This document shows, piece after piece, positions 52,552 to 61,095 of a stretch of DNA of 64,000 nucleotides (its first letter is position 1; each line of letters begins with the position of its first letter). The DNA comes from JAJRXR01 sp041987545. GTDB taxonomy: Bacteria; Planctomycetota; Phycisphaerae; Phycisphaerales; UBA1924. The stretch lies in assembly GCA_041987545.1 (NCBI GenBank), contig JBHIWH010000001.1, positions 620,001 through 684,000 on the forward strand, read 5' to 3'. The notes below the pieces were generated by a model. That model was not told where the DNA came from, did no database searches, and saw only the letters and a list, made by a program, of their open reading frames with translations. The position numbers and the translations under genes were made by a program.

Positions 52552-54671
52552 GCGACGGGCGTGTCCAGGACGTGCGCGCGATCCTCGCCGACGACGGGCC
52601 CGTGGCCCGAGCGCTGGGCGAGTCTTACGAGCCGCGCCCGGAGCAGATCGAGATGGCGGCCGCCGTCGCCCGCGCTCTCGACGACCGGGCCCACCTGATG
52701 GCCGAGGCGGGCACGGGGGTGGGCAAGAGCTTCGCCTACCTCGTCCCGGCGGCGCTGCGGTGCGTCGAGCGGGGCGAGACCGTCGTCGTCGCGACGAACA
52801 CGATCTCGCTCCAGGAGCAGCTGGTCACCAAGGACGTCCCGCTGATCCAGCACGCGCTGGGCCTCGACTCGCTCGACCCGGACGAGCCGCCGCCCCTGCG
52901 CCCGGTGCTCGTGAAGGGCCGGGGCAACTACGTCTCGATCCGGCGGCTCAAGCTCGCCAGCCAGCGGCAGGACAAGCTGTTCACCGACGCCGCCGCCCGG
53001 CGCTCGCTGCACCAGATCGAGGACTGGGCGTACGACACGACCGACGGCTCGCTCGCGACGCTCCCGCCCCTGGAGCGGCAGGGTATCTGGGACCGGGTGC
53101 AGTCGGACTCGGGCAACTGCATGGGTCGCAAGTGCCCGCACCACGGCGAGTGCTTCTACCAGAACGCCCGCCGATCGATGGAGGGGGCGAACCTGCTGAT
53201 CTGCAACCACGCGCTGTTCTTCAGCGACCTGGCGCTGCGGGCGCGCGAGGTCGGGTTCCTGCCCAAGTACGACCACGTGATCCTGGACGAGGCGCACAAC
53301 GTCGAGGACGTGGCGGCCGAGCACTTCGGGCTCTCGCTCTCAGAAGGCCGCGTGGCCCACCTGCTGGGCGCGCTGTACCACGAGCGCACCGGGCGGGGGT
53401 ACCTGTCGCAGCTGCAGCTGGCGACGGGGGACATCGAGCCGGTCGAGCGGGCGGTCAAGCTCGTCGGCGTCGCCGACCGGGCGATGCGGGGTTTCTTCGA
53501 GGACCTGGCCCGCCTGCACGATTCACAGGAGCTGTCCAACGGCCGCATCCGGCGCGAGGGCGCCATCGAGAACACGCTGACGCCCGTGATGAACGACCTG
53601 GCGGTGCGGCTGCGGTCGCTGCGGGACCTGGTCCAGGCCGAGCCGGACCGGTACGAGCTGAACGCGTACGCGGAGCGCGCCTCGGAGATCGCCGACGCGG
53701 CCGAGGCGCTGATCGAGCAGACGGCGCCCGGGTACTGCTACTGGGTCGAGATCACGGGCCGCGAGGACCGCGGGCGGCGCGGGGAGCGCGTGCGGCTGGC
53801 CTGCTCGCCGATCGAGGTCGCGCCGCTGCTCAAGGAGCGCCTGTTCGACGCCGAGCACTCGGTCGTGCTGACCAGCGCGACGCTGGCGACGCGGACGATC
53901 CGGGACGACGAGCCGTCGGAGCGGGCCGAGACGGCGTTTGCCCACGCGATGTCCCGCCTCGGGTGCGACGGCGCGCCCGCGCTCCAGCTCGGGAGTCCCT
54001 TCGATCATGCCTCGCAGGTCGAGGTCTTCGTCGATCGATCGATGCCCAACCCCGGCTGGACGCCGCGCGACCGCGCGCGCTCGGGGGGCGGGCCGGACAC
54101 GTACACCCGCGAGCTCGTGTCGCGGGTGCTGGACCACGTCGCCGCCACCGAGGGCGGGGCGTTCGTGCTGTTCACGAGCTTCAGCCAGCTGTACAAGGCC
54201 GCCGACGCGCTGTTGGGGCCGCTGGAGGCGCTGGGCTACCCGCTGCTCGTGCAGGGGCGCTCGGGCACGCGGTCGCAGATTCTCGCGGAGTTCCGGGAGC
54301 ACTCGAACGCGGTCCTCCTCGGCGCCGCCAGCTTCTGGCAGGGCGTGGACGTGCGGGGGGACACGCTGCGGAACGTGATCATCACGCGGCTGCCCTTCGA
54401 CCCGCCGGGGCGCCCGCTGACCGAGGCGCGGCTCGAGCGTATCCAGGAGCGTGGGGGCGACCCGTTCCGGGAGGACTCGCTGCCGCGTGCCGTCATCCGG
54501 TTCAAGCAGGGCTTCGGGCGGCTGATCCGCTCGACGACCGACTCGGGCCGGGTGGTGATCCTCGACCCCCGCGTCATGACCAAGGGCTACGGCAAGCTGT
54601 TCCTGCGGGCCCTGCCCGAGGGGATCGACGTCAAGACGCTGCCCCGGGCGCCCGATCCGGCTGACTTCTAG
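52548..54671 (+). CDS. dinG: DinG/Rad3-family ATP-dependent helicase
   Basis: A 707-residue Fe-S cluster SF2 helicase. Walker A AGTGVGKS is at residues 54-61, the DEAH box in VILDEAHNVEDVAAEHFG, and a Cys cluster NCMGRKCPHHGECFYQNARR plus a later Cys (LLICNHALFFSD) marks the Fe-S domain. Late motifs include SFWQGVDVRGDTLRNVIITR and FKQGFGRLIRST. It unwinds 5'-3' structures such as R-loops and forks in known family members. The GTG start overlaps rsmG by 4 nt, so PBP2-RodA-RsmG-DinG form one operon. Confidence 0.88.
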   Translation: MSDGRVQDVRAILADDGPVARALGESYEPRPEQIEMAAAVARALDDRAHLMAEAGTGVGKSFAYLVPAALRCVERGETVVVATNTISLQEQLVTKDVPLIQHALGLDSLDPDEPPPLRPVLVKGRGNYVSIRRLKLASQRQDKLFTDAAARRSLHQIEDWAYDTTDGSLATLPPLERQGIWDRVQSDSGNCMGRKCPHHGECFYQNARRSMEGANLLICNHALFFSDLALRAREVGFLPKYDHVILDEAHNVEDVAAEHFGLSLSEGRVAHLLGALYHERTGRGYLSQLQLATGDIEPVERAVKLVGVADRAMRGFFEDLARLHDSQELSNGRIRREGAIENTLTPVMNDLAVRLRSLRDLVQAEPDRYELNAYAERASEIADAAEALIEQTAPGYCYWVEITGREDRGRRGERVRLACSPIEVAPLLKERLFDAEHSVVLTSATLATRTIRDDEPSERAETAFAHAMSRLGCDGAPALQLGSPFDHASQVEVFVDRSMPNPGWTPRDRARSGGGPDTYTRELVSRVLDHVAATEGGAFVLFTSFSQLYKAADALLGPLEALGYPLLVQGRSGTRSQILAEFREHSNAVLLGAASFWQGVDVRGDTLRNVIITRLPFDPPGRPLTEARLERIQERGGDPFREDSLPRAVIRFKQGFGRLIRSTTDSGRVVILDPRVMTKGYGKLFLRALPEGIDVKTLPRAPDPADF

Positions 54672-54738
54672 CCCGCTCCCGCCTACCCTCTTCTTCCCTT
54701 CGTCGCGCCCAAAAACCCAAACAGAACCCGGAGAAATC

Positions 54739-56148
54739 ATGCTCGGGCGAGTCTTCAAGGCGTACGACATCCGCGGCACGTACCCCGACCTGCTGACCGA
54801 CGCGATGGCGTTCCAGATCGGCGCCGGCGCGGGTCGGTTCCTGCTCGACGACGCCGCGGCGGCCGGCGACACCACCCCGATGATGCGGAACGTGGTCGTG
54901 GGTCGGGACATGCGGACGAGCAGCCCGAAGCTCTCGAGCCAGCTCATCAAGGGTCTGCGGGGCGCCGGCGCGAGCGTGATCGACGTGGGGCTCGTGGACA
55001 CGCCCTTCATCTACTTCGCGGTGAATCACCTGGACTGCGCCGGCGGCGTGATGGTGACGGCCAGCCACAACCCGCCCCAGTACAACGGCTTCAAGATCTG
55101 CCGCCGCAAGGCCAAGCCCGTGGGCGAGGCGACCGGCCTGGCCGAGGTGCGCAAGCACGCGGCGATGGCGGACGCGGCCAAGATGTCCGAGGGCGACACC
55201 AGCGTCGAGGAGCGCGACCTCTGGGACGCGTACATCGACCACGTCCGCTCGTTCCTCGACCTCCGCACCCGCAAGATCAAGGTCGTGGTGGACGCCAGCA
55301 ACGGCATGGCGGGCACGATGGTCCCCAAGGTCTTCGGCGAGAACGGGTCGGCCATCGACGGGCTCGAGATCGTCGAGCTCAACTTCGACAACACCAAGGG
55401 CGAGTTCGTCCACGAGCCCAACCCGCTCGTCGCCGCGAACGTCCAGCAGCTGTGCAACACCGTCGTCCAGCAGAACGCGGACCTGGGCATCTGCTTCGAC
55501 GGCGACGCGGACCGGTGCGTCGTCGTCGACGAGCGCGGGCGGATCGTCGGGTGCGACCACCTGACCGGAGTCCTGGCCAAGCACTTCCTGGCCAAGAACC
55601 CGGGCTCGCCGATCGTCTACGACCTCCGCTCGACCAAGGCGGTGGCCGAGGAGATCGAGGAGGCGGGGGGCACGCCGATCCGCTCGCGGGTCGGGCACGT
55701 GTTCATGAAGCAGGTGATGGGCGAGGAGGGGTGCGCGTTCGGGGGCGAGCTGTCCGGGCACTTCTACTTCGCGGACAACTTCAACGCCGACTCGGGCGCG
55801 ATCGCGATGGCGACGGTGCTCTCCGTGCTGGCCGAGCGCCGACGGAAGATGAGCACGCTGGTCAAGCCCGTCGCCCGGTACGTCCAGTCCGGGGAGATCA
55901 ACTTCGAGAACGAGGAGGCGGACGACGCGCTCGCCTCGATCAAGGACGACTACCTGGCCAAGGCGTGGATCGACGAGCTGGACGGCGTGACCGTGGACTC
56001 GTTCGACCGCGAGGGCTGGTGGCTCAACATCCGCAAGTCCAATACCGAGCCCCTGCTCCGCCTGAACGCCGAGGCCAAGGACAAGGACACGCTCGCCCGC
56101 GTCCTGTCCACGTTCTCGCCACTGCTCGGTCGGCGCGTCGATCATTGA
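54739..56148 (+). CDS. Phosphomannomutase/phosphoglucomutase
   Basis: A 469-residue alpha-D-phosphohexomutase. All four signatures are seen: the phosphoserine loop TASHNPP with Ser109, the metal loop DGDADR (254-259), the sugar-binding GELSGH (336-341) and the phosphate-binding SNTEPLLRL near the C-terminus. It interconverts mannose or glucose 6- and 1-phosphates for polysaccharide and nucleotide-sugar synthesis; which sugar dominates cannot be decided. GGAGAAA lies 6-8 nt before the ATG. Confidence 0.9.
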   Translation: MLGRVFKAYDIRGTYPDLLTDAMAFQIGAGAGRFLLDDAAAAGDTTPMMRNVVVGRDMRTSSPKLSSQLIKGLRGAGASVIDVGLVDTPFIYFAVNHLDCAGGVMVTASHNPPQYNGFKICRRKAKPVGEATGLAEVRKHAAMADAAKMSEGDTSVEERDLWDAYIDHVRSFLDLRTRKIKVVVDASNGMAGTMVPKVFGENGSAIDGLEIVELNFDNTKGEFVHEPNPLVAANVQQLCNTVVQQNADLGICFDGDADRCVVVDERGRIVGCDHLTGVLAKHFLAKNPGSPIVYDLRSTKAVAEEIEEAGGTPIRSRVGHVFMKQVMGEEGCAFGGELSGHFYFADNFNADSGAIAMATVLSVLAERRRKMSTLVKPVARYVQSGEINFENEEADDALASIKDDYLAKAWIDELDGVTVDSFDREGWWLNIRKSNTEPLLRLNAEAKDKDTLARVLSTFSPLLGRRVDH

Positions 56149-56251
56149 CGGCGTGTGCGGGGCGGGCGTTGTTCGGTTCGGGTAGCATCCACCGCGCCCG
56201 CCGCGTATTCCGGCGGGCGCCCGATGCCCGGTCTCTGATGCAGGCGGCGCC

Positions 56252-57805
56252 ATGAACATCTCCGAGTTCTTCGAGCACTGGGGCATCGAGGAGAACCCCT
56301 TCCGGGGCGAGGAGGCCCGCGACGACGCGGTCTTCGCGCGGATGTGCCTCCGCCAGCCCCGCCCGGCGCCATCAACCCACACCGACTTCGAGAAGATCCT
56401 CGGAGATCCGTCGAGGCCCGCGACGTCGATCGTCTTCGGCGAGAAGGGCTCGGGCAAGACGGCGATCCGTCTGCAGATCGCCGACCGCGTCGCCGCCCAG
56501 AACAAGGCCAGCCCGAGCGACATGACGCTGCTCATCCCGTACGACGATCTCAACGGCGTGTTGGACACGCTCCACGCCCGGTTCCGCGCCGCCGACGGCA
56601 AGCGATGGACCGTGGACCAGACGCTCGAGCGCGTCCGCTTGGTCGATCACCTGGACGCGGTCCTCGCGATCGGGGTGGGGCGGGTCGTGGGCGCGATCAT
56701 CGGCGGGGCGCCGGCGTCGGTGATCGACGAGGTGGGGCCGTCCCCGGCCAAGGCCGCCCGCCGGGCGAGCGTCTCGCTCCGGCGCGACCTGCTCGTGCTC
56801 GAGGCGCTGTACGACCTCTCCGACGAGCGCGCCGCGAGGCTCACCAGGCTCCGCCGCGCCCTGCGGCTGCCGCCCCCGATGTCCAACATCGTGTGGGTGG
56901 TGGTGATGGCGATCGGGTGGGCGCCGGCGGTCGCGCTGGGTCTCTGGTGGCTGCTGTCGAGGCCGACGACGGGGATCGGGTCGCAGACGCTGTTGATCAC
57001 GGCCGGGGTCGCGCTGGTGGTCTACGTGGCGCTGCTGCTCAAGCGGCTGGTTTGGGACCGGTGGACGCTTGGGCGCCTGGCGACGAAGCTCGCCCGCCAG
57101 CTGCGGGCGCTGCCCCGCGAGCCGGAGGCGTACGCGGCGTCGCTGCACCGGCTCGCGCCCGCCGAGCGCCGCCGCGCCGCCCGTGTGCTCACGGGCTCGG
57201 ACGAGCAGCGGTACGACCTGCTCGGGCGCCTGCTCCGCGCCGCCAGTCTGTTCGGGTACTCGGGCGCGCTGGTCGTGCTGGACCGGGTGGACGAGCCGAC
57301 GCTGATCAGCGGGGACGCGGACCGGATGAAGGCGGTCGTCTGGCCCATGCTGAGCAACAAGTTCCTGCAGCTGCACGACGTGGGCGTGAAGATGCTCCTG
57401 CCGATCGAGCTGCGGTACGCCCTGTTCCGCGAGTCGAGCGCGTTCTTCCAGGAGGCCAGGCTCGACAAGCAGAACCTGATCGAGCGGCTGACGTGGACGG
57501 GCCCGATGCTCTACGACCTGTGCAACGCGCGGCTGGCGGCGTGCACGGCCGAAGACCGGGACGCGCCGGCGCTGCTCGGGCTGTTCGCCGAGGACGTCAC
57601 GCGGCAGGATCTGGTGGACGCGCTGGACCAGATGCGCCAGCCTCGGGACGCGTTCAAGTTCCTGTACCGGTGCGTGAGCGAGCACTGCTCGAACGTGACC
57701 AGCGACCAGAGCGAGTGGCGGATCCCGCGGCTGGTCCTCGAGTCGGTCCGGCGCCAGGAGGCCGACCGCGTCCAGCAGCTGGCCCGGGGCATCCGCCCGG
57801 CCTGA
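56252..57805 (+). CDS. P-loop ATPase with membrane hairpin between Walker A and Walker B
   Basis: A 517-residue ATPase. The N-terminus (FFEHWGIEENPFRGEEARDD) resembles ExeA/AAA-type entry segments. Walker A GEKGSGKT is at 63-70. Two hydrophobic helices occupy about 213-235 and 244-264, and the likely Walker B (ALVVLDRVDE) is at 339-348. Membrane helices inserted between the P-loop and Walker B are a hallmark of KAP-type NTPases, so a KAP-like membrane NTPase is the best reading, though the canonical DDLDR is only partly matched. It stands alone, 103 bp after the mutase gene. Confidence 0.65.
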   Translation: MNISEFFEHWGIEENPFRGEEARDDAVFARMCLRQPRPAPSTHTDFEKILGDPSRPATSIVFGEKGSGKTAIRLQIADRVAAQNKASPSDMTLLIPYDDLNGVLDTLHARFRAADGKRWTVDQTLERVRLVDHLDAVLAIGVGRVVGAIIGGAPASVIDEVGPSPAKAARRASVSLRRDLLVLEALYDLSDERAARLTRLRRALRLPPPMSNIVWVVVMAIGWAPAVALGLWWLLSRPTTGIGSQTLLITAGVALVVYVALLLKRLVWDRWTLGRLATKLARQLRALPREPEAYAASLHRLAPAERRRAARVLTGSDEQRYDLLGRLLRAASLFGYSGALVVLDRVDEPTLISGDADRMKAVVWPMLSNKFLQLHDVGVKMLLPIELRYALFRESSAFFQEARLDKQNLIERLTWTGPMLYDLCNARLAACTAEDRDAPALLGLFAEDVTRQDLVDALDQMRQPRDAFKFLYRCVSEHCSNVTSDQSEWRIPRLVLESVRRQEADRVQQLARGIRPA

Positions 57806-57917
57806 GGCGGCGCCCGCCCGCGTCCGAGAACACTCGATCTGGCCCACGTGAACCCGCCGCGCCCGTGCCGCGCCGGGCCGCGGCAAGTGCCCGCCCGCGC
57901 TGGCCGATCCAGTCGTC

Positions 57918-58640
57918 GTGCGCGCCCACGCCCCGACAACGCCTCTCAGGCGCCTCGTCCGCGCGGGGCTCGTGCATGTCGCGGCGGGGCTCGGGCTCAC
58001 GCTCGCCGTCGCGCTCACGCTCGCCAACACCTCGACCACACGCGCGGCCCGCGTCGTCGGGCCGTACTACGACCCCGAACGCCTCGGCGTGTGGATCGCA
58101 GAGCGCACGCCCGGGCGTTGCTCGGTCGTGTTCATGCTCGCGCGTTCGCGGATCTATGAGGACGGGCCGAGCGGCCCGCGTCTCGTCCGGCCAACGCCCG
58201 AGCGGTCGGCGCCGGCCTGGACGACGGACTGGTCCCGCCGCATCCCCGAGCTGCAGGCCTCGGGCACGATGATCGATCCGACGCAGACGCAGGAGCACGC
58301 CTTCGGCTGGCCCATGGCGTGCCTGGCCAGCGCCGACTACATCGTGCGGACGCCGGGCGGCACGGTCGTGCCCGTGACCGAGCACGCGGCGACCCACGCG
58401 GGCGTGGTGATCCCCGACCGGGTGTGGGCGCCGGGCCTGGCGATGAACACACTCGTGCTTGGGGCTCCGGCGAGCGTGGCGTACCTGGGCGGCTCGCTCG
58501 CGCTGGCCGTCTCGCGGCGGCGCCGCGGCGTCTGCGCCGCTTGCGCCTACCCGCTCGACCCCGAGCTGGCGATCTGCCCCGAGTGCGGGCGCGGCACGGT
58601 GGACGGCTCGGCGGCGAGCCCGGCCCGACGGGCGGCCTGA
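57918..58640 (+). CDS. Membrane protein with C-terminal zinc ribbon
   Basis: A 240-residue protein with one N-terminal membrane helix (about 18-36), a soluble extracytoplasmic middle, a second helix (about 183-202) and a C-terminal zinc ribbon: GVCAACAYPLDPELAICPECG, abbreviated here as C-x2-C then C-x2-CG. Such ribbons at the end of two-helix proteins are frequent in planctomycetes and of unknown role. The ATG at 57918 is chosen over nearby frames because it sets the helix near the start. Confidence 0.6.
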   Translation: MRAHAPTTPLRRLVRAGLVHVAAGLGLTLAVALTLANTSTTRAARVVGPYYDPERLGVWIAERTPGRCSVVFMLARSRIYEDGPSGPRLVRPTPERSAPAWTTDWSRRIPELQASGTMIDPTQTQEHAFGWPMACLASADYIVRTPGGTVVPVTEHAATHAGVVIPDRVWAPGLAMNTLVLGAPASVAYLGGSLALAVSRRRRGVCAACAYPLDPELAICPECGRGTVDGSAASPARRAA

Positions 58641-58649
58641 ATCTGCCGA

Positions 58650-61079
58650 CTACCCGATCCGCCGCAGCCTGGCGTACTCGAGCACGAGCGTTTTCTCGCC
58701 CACGTGCCGGAACTTGATCCGCGCCCGCGCGTGCTGGCCGCCGGTGATGGAGAGCACCTCGCCCTCGCCGAACTGCGGGTGGCGGACGAGCGAGCCGACC
58801 GGGAACTCGGCGCGGTACCGGTCGCCCGCGCCAGAGAGCGCCCGGCGCTGCTCGCGGACGGCGTCCAGCTCGCCCGTGACCGCCGCCCCCTCGTCGTAAT
58901 CGCGTGAGCCGAACGCGTCCTCGTCCGATTGGTCGGAGACGCGGGTGTGGTCCCGACCCAGCTCGTCCAGGAACCGCGAGGGGATGGTCCGCTCGGTCGC
59001 GCCCCGGATCGTCCGGTACTTGGCGCTGGTGATGAGCAGGCGGCGCATCGCGCGGGTGACGCCCACGAACGCGAGCCGGCGTTCCTCCTCGAGCGCGTCC
59101 TCGGACTCGAAGGCGCGGGAGTGGGGGAGCGAGCCCTCCTCGAGACCGATCATCGCGACGCCGGGGAACTCGAGGCCCTTCGCCGCGTGCAGCGTCATGA
59201 GCGTGACCGCGCCCTGAGCCGGGTCCACCTTGTCGGCGTCGGCGACGAGCGAGACCGACTCCAGGTACGCGCGGAGCACGGCGAGCAGCGGGGGGGTCTG
59301 GGCGTCCTCGCCCTGCCGGGCCGCCTCGACGCCCGGGAAGGCCGCCGGGTCCGAGCCCGGGTCGTACTCGGCCTCGAAGGCCCGGGCCGACGAGACCAGC
59401 TCCGAGAGGTTGTCCAGCCGCTCGCTGTCGGACTCGAGCCCGCTTGTGGCGGCCTGCTTCGTGTACGAGGCTTCGAGCCCCGACTCGCGGATGACACGCT
59501 CGACCAGCTCGTGCAGGGACGCGGGCACGCTCTCGCCCATGAACGAGCCGGCGCCCGTCCACGCGTTGACCGTCGAGACGAACTTGTCGATCGCCTTGCG
59601 AGAGCGGTCCGTCAGGCCCTGCAGCTCGCCTGCACGCGTCAGCCCCTCCCAGAGCGGGATGCCCGAGCGGCCGGCGGCGCCCGCGATGGTGTCCAGGCTC
59701 GTCTTGCCGATGCCCCGCGCCGGCGTGTTGACGATCCGGGCCAGCGAGACGTCGTCGGCCTGGTTGGCGACGACGCGGAGGTACGCCAGCGCGTTCTTGA
59801 CCTCCTCGCGCTGATAGAACGCCGTGCCCCGGGCGATCACGTACGGGATCGACGCCTGCCGCAGGGCTTCCTCCATGACGCGCGAGAGGGCGTTGGTTCG
59901 GTAGAAGACGGCCATGTCCTTCCAGGCCAGGCCCTCCTCCTCCTTGAGCAGGTTCAGCCAGTCGCTGACCAGTTCCGCCTCGTGCCGCTCGTCCCGGCAG
60001 AGCGTCACCTCGCAGACCTCGCCCCCCTCGATGCTCGTGAACAGGTCCTTGTGCTTGCGGCGGGAGTTGTTGCGGATCAGCGTGTCGGCGACGCCCAGGA
60101 TCCGCTGCGTCGAGCGGAAGTTCTCGCCCAGCGTGATGACCGCCGCCCCGGGGTACCGCTCCTCGAACTCGAGGATGTTGCTGATGTCGGCGCCACGCCA
60201 CGCGTAGATCGACTGGTCCGGGTCGCCCACGACGCAGATGTTCGGCTCGGAGGGCTCGGTCTCGCCCGGGAGCACCCTCCCCTCGCCCGCCAGCAGGGAC
60301 GCGATGCGGAACTGGGCGTGGTTGGTGTCCTGGTACTCGTCGATGAGCAGGTACTGCCACCGCTCCTGCAGCTCGCCCTGGATCTCGTCGCTGGTCTCCA
60401 GCATCCGGGCGGTGTGCAGCAGCAGGTCGTCGAAGTCGATCGCCCCGGCCTTGCGGAGGCTGGCGGCGTACGCCGAGTAGATCTTGGCCAGCTGCGTCGA
60501 GTAGAAGTCCCGCGCGTCGGCGGCGTACGCCTCGGCGGTCTTCAGCTCATTCTTCGCGTTCGAGATCGCCGCCAGGACGGAGCGCGGCGGCCAGTTCGAG
60601 CTCGACAGGCCCATGTCCTTGAGGACCTTCTTCATCGCCGCCGCCTGGTCCGCGGCGTCGTAGATCGTGTAGTCGGCCTTCAGCCCCGGGATCTGGGCCT
60701 GCTCGGCGTATCGGCGTAGCAGCCTCGCGCACAGCGAGTGGAATGTCGTGATCGTCAGGCCCCGCGTCCGGCGGTCGGCCCGGGCCTGCTCATCGCCCGC
60801 GCCCTCGCCCAGCACGTGGTGGATCACGCGCTCCCGCATCTCCGAGGCGGCCTTGTTCGTGAACGTCAGGGCCAGGATCGACCAAGGCGGGACGCCCAGG
60901 CTCAGCAGGTGCGCGATCCGGCGTGTGATCACCCGCGTCTTGCCCGAGCCGGGCCCCGCGAGCACGAGCACCGGGCCCTCGGTCGTCGTGACCGCCAGCC
61001 GCTGCGCCTCGGTCAGCCCGGCAAGCTCGTCGGTCATCGCGGGCGACGCCTCCGCGTCAGAGGTCATGGATCCGTCCAT
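58650..61079 (-). CDS. UvrD/PcrA-family DNA helicase
   Basis: An 809-residue SF1A helicase for DNA repair and replication-fork processing. Walker A AGPGSGKTRVITRRI is near residue 40, followed by LALTFTNKAASEMRERV (motif Ia), LLIDEYQDTNHAQF (motif II), GDPDQSIYAWRGAD (motif III) and LMTLHAAKGLEFPGVAMIG (motif V). The C-terminal 50 residues (FPVGSLVRHPQFGEGEVLSI) form a PcrA-type Tudor-like tail. The ATG at 61079 is used; the ATG at 61067 is equally possible. Earlier in-frame codons lie in the upstream gene. Confidence 0.92.
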   Translation of the reverse strand: MDGSMTSDAEASPAMTDELAGLTEAQRLAVTTTEGPVLVLAGPGSGKTRVITRRIAHLLSLGVPPWSILALTFTNKAASEMRERVIHHVLGEGAGDEQARADRRTRGLTITTFHSLCARLLRRYAEQAQIPGLKADYTIYDAADQAAAMKKVLKDMGLSSSNWPPRSVLAAISNAKNELKTAEAYAADARDFYSTQLAKIYSAYAASLRKAGAIDFDDLLLHTARMLETSDEIQGELQERWQYLLIDEYQDTNHAQFRIASLLAGEGRVLPGETEPSEPNICVVGDPDQSIYAWRGADISNILEFEERYPGAAVITLGENFRSTQRILGVADTLIRNNSRRKHKDLFTSIEGGEVCEVTLCRDERHEAELVSDWLNLLKEEEGLAWKDMAVFYRTNALSRVMEEALRQASIPYVIARGTAFYQREEVKNALAYLRVVANQADDVSLARIVNTPARGIGKTSLDTIAGAAGRSGIPLWEGLTRAGELQGLTDRSRKAIDKFVSTVNAWTGAGSFMGESVPASLHELVERVIRESGLEASYTKQAATSGLESDSERLDNLSELVSSARAFEAEYDPGSDPAAFPGVEAARQGEDAQTPPLLAVLRAYLESVSLVADADKVDPAQGAVTLMTLHAAKGLEFPGVAMIGLEEGSLPHSRAFESEDALEEERRLAFVGVTRAMRRLLITSAKYRTIRGATERTIPSRFLDELGRDHTRVSDQSDEDAFGSRDYDEGAAVTGELDAVREQRRALSGAGDRYRAEFPVGSLVRHPQFGEGEVLSITGGQHARARIKFRHVGEKTLVLEYARLRRIG

Positions 61080-61095
61080 CCCCCAAGCGTATGTC

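Noticed and set aside
50280..53324. A frame of about 1000 codons on the minus strand.
   Set aside because: It is antisense to rodA, rsmG and dinG, rich in Arg/Gly/Asp without any domain, and typical of GC-rich shadow frames.
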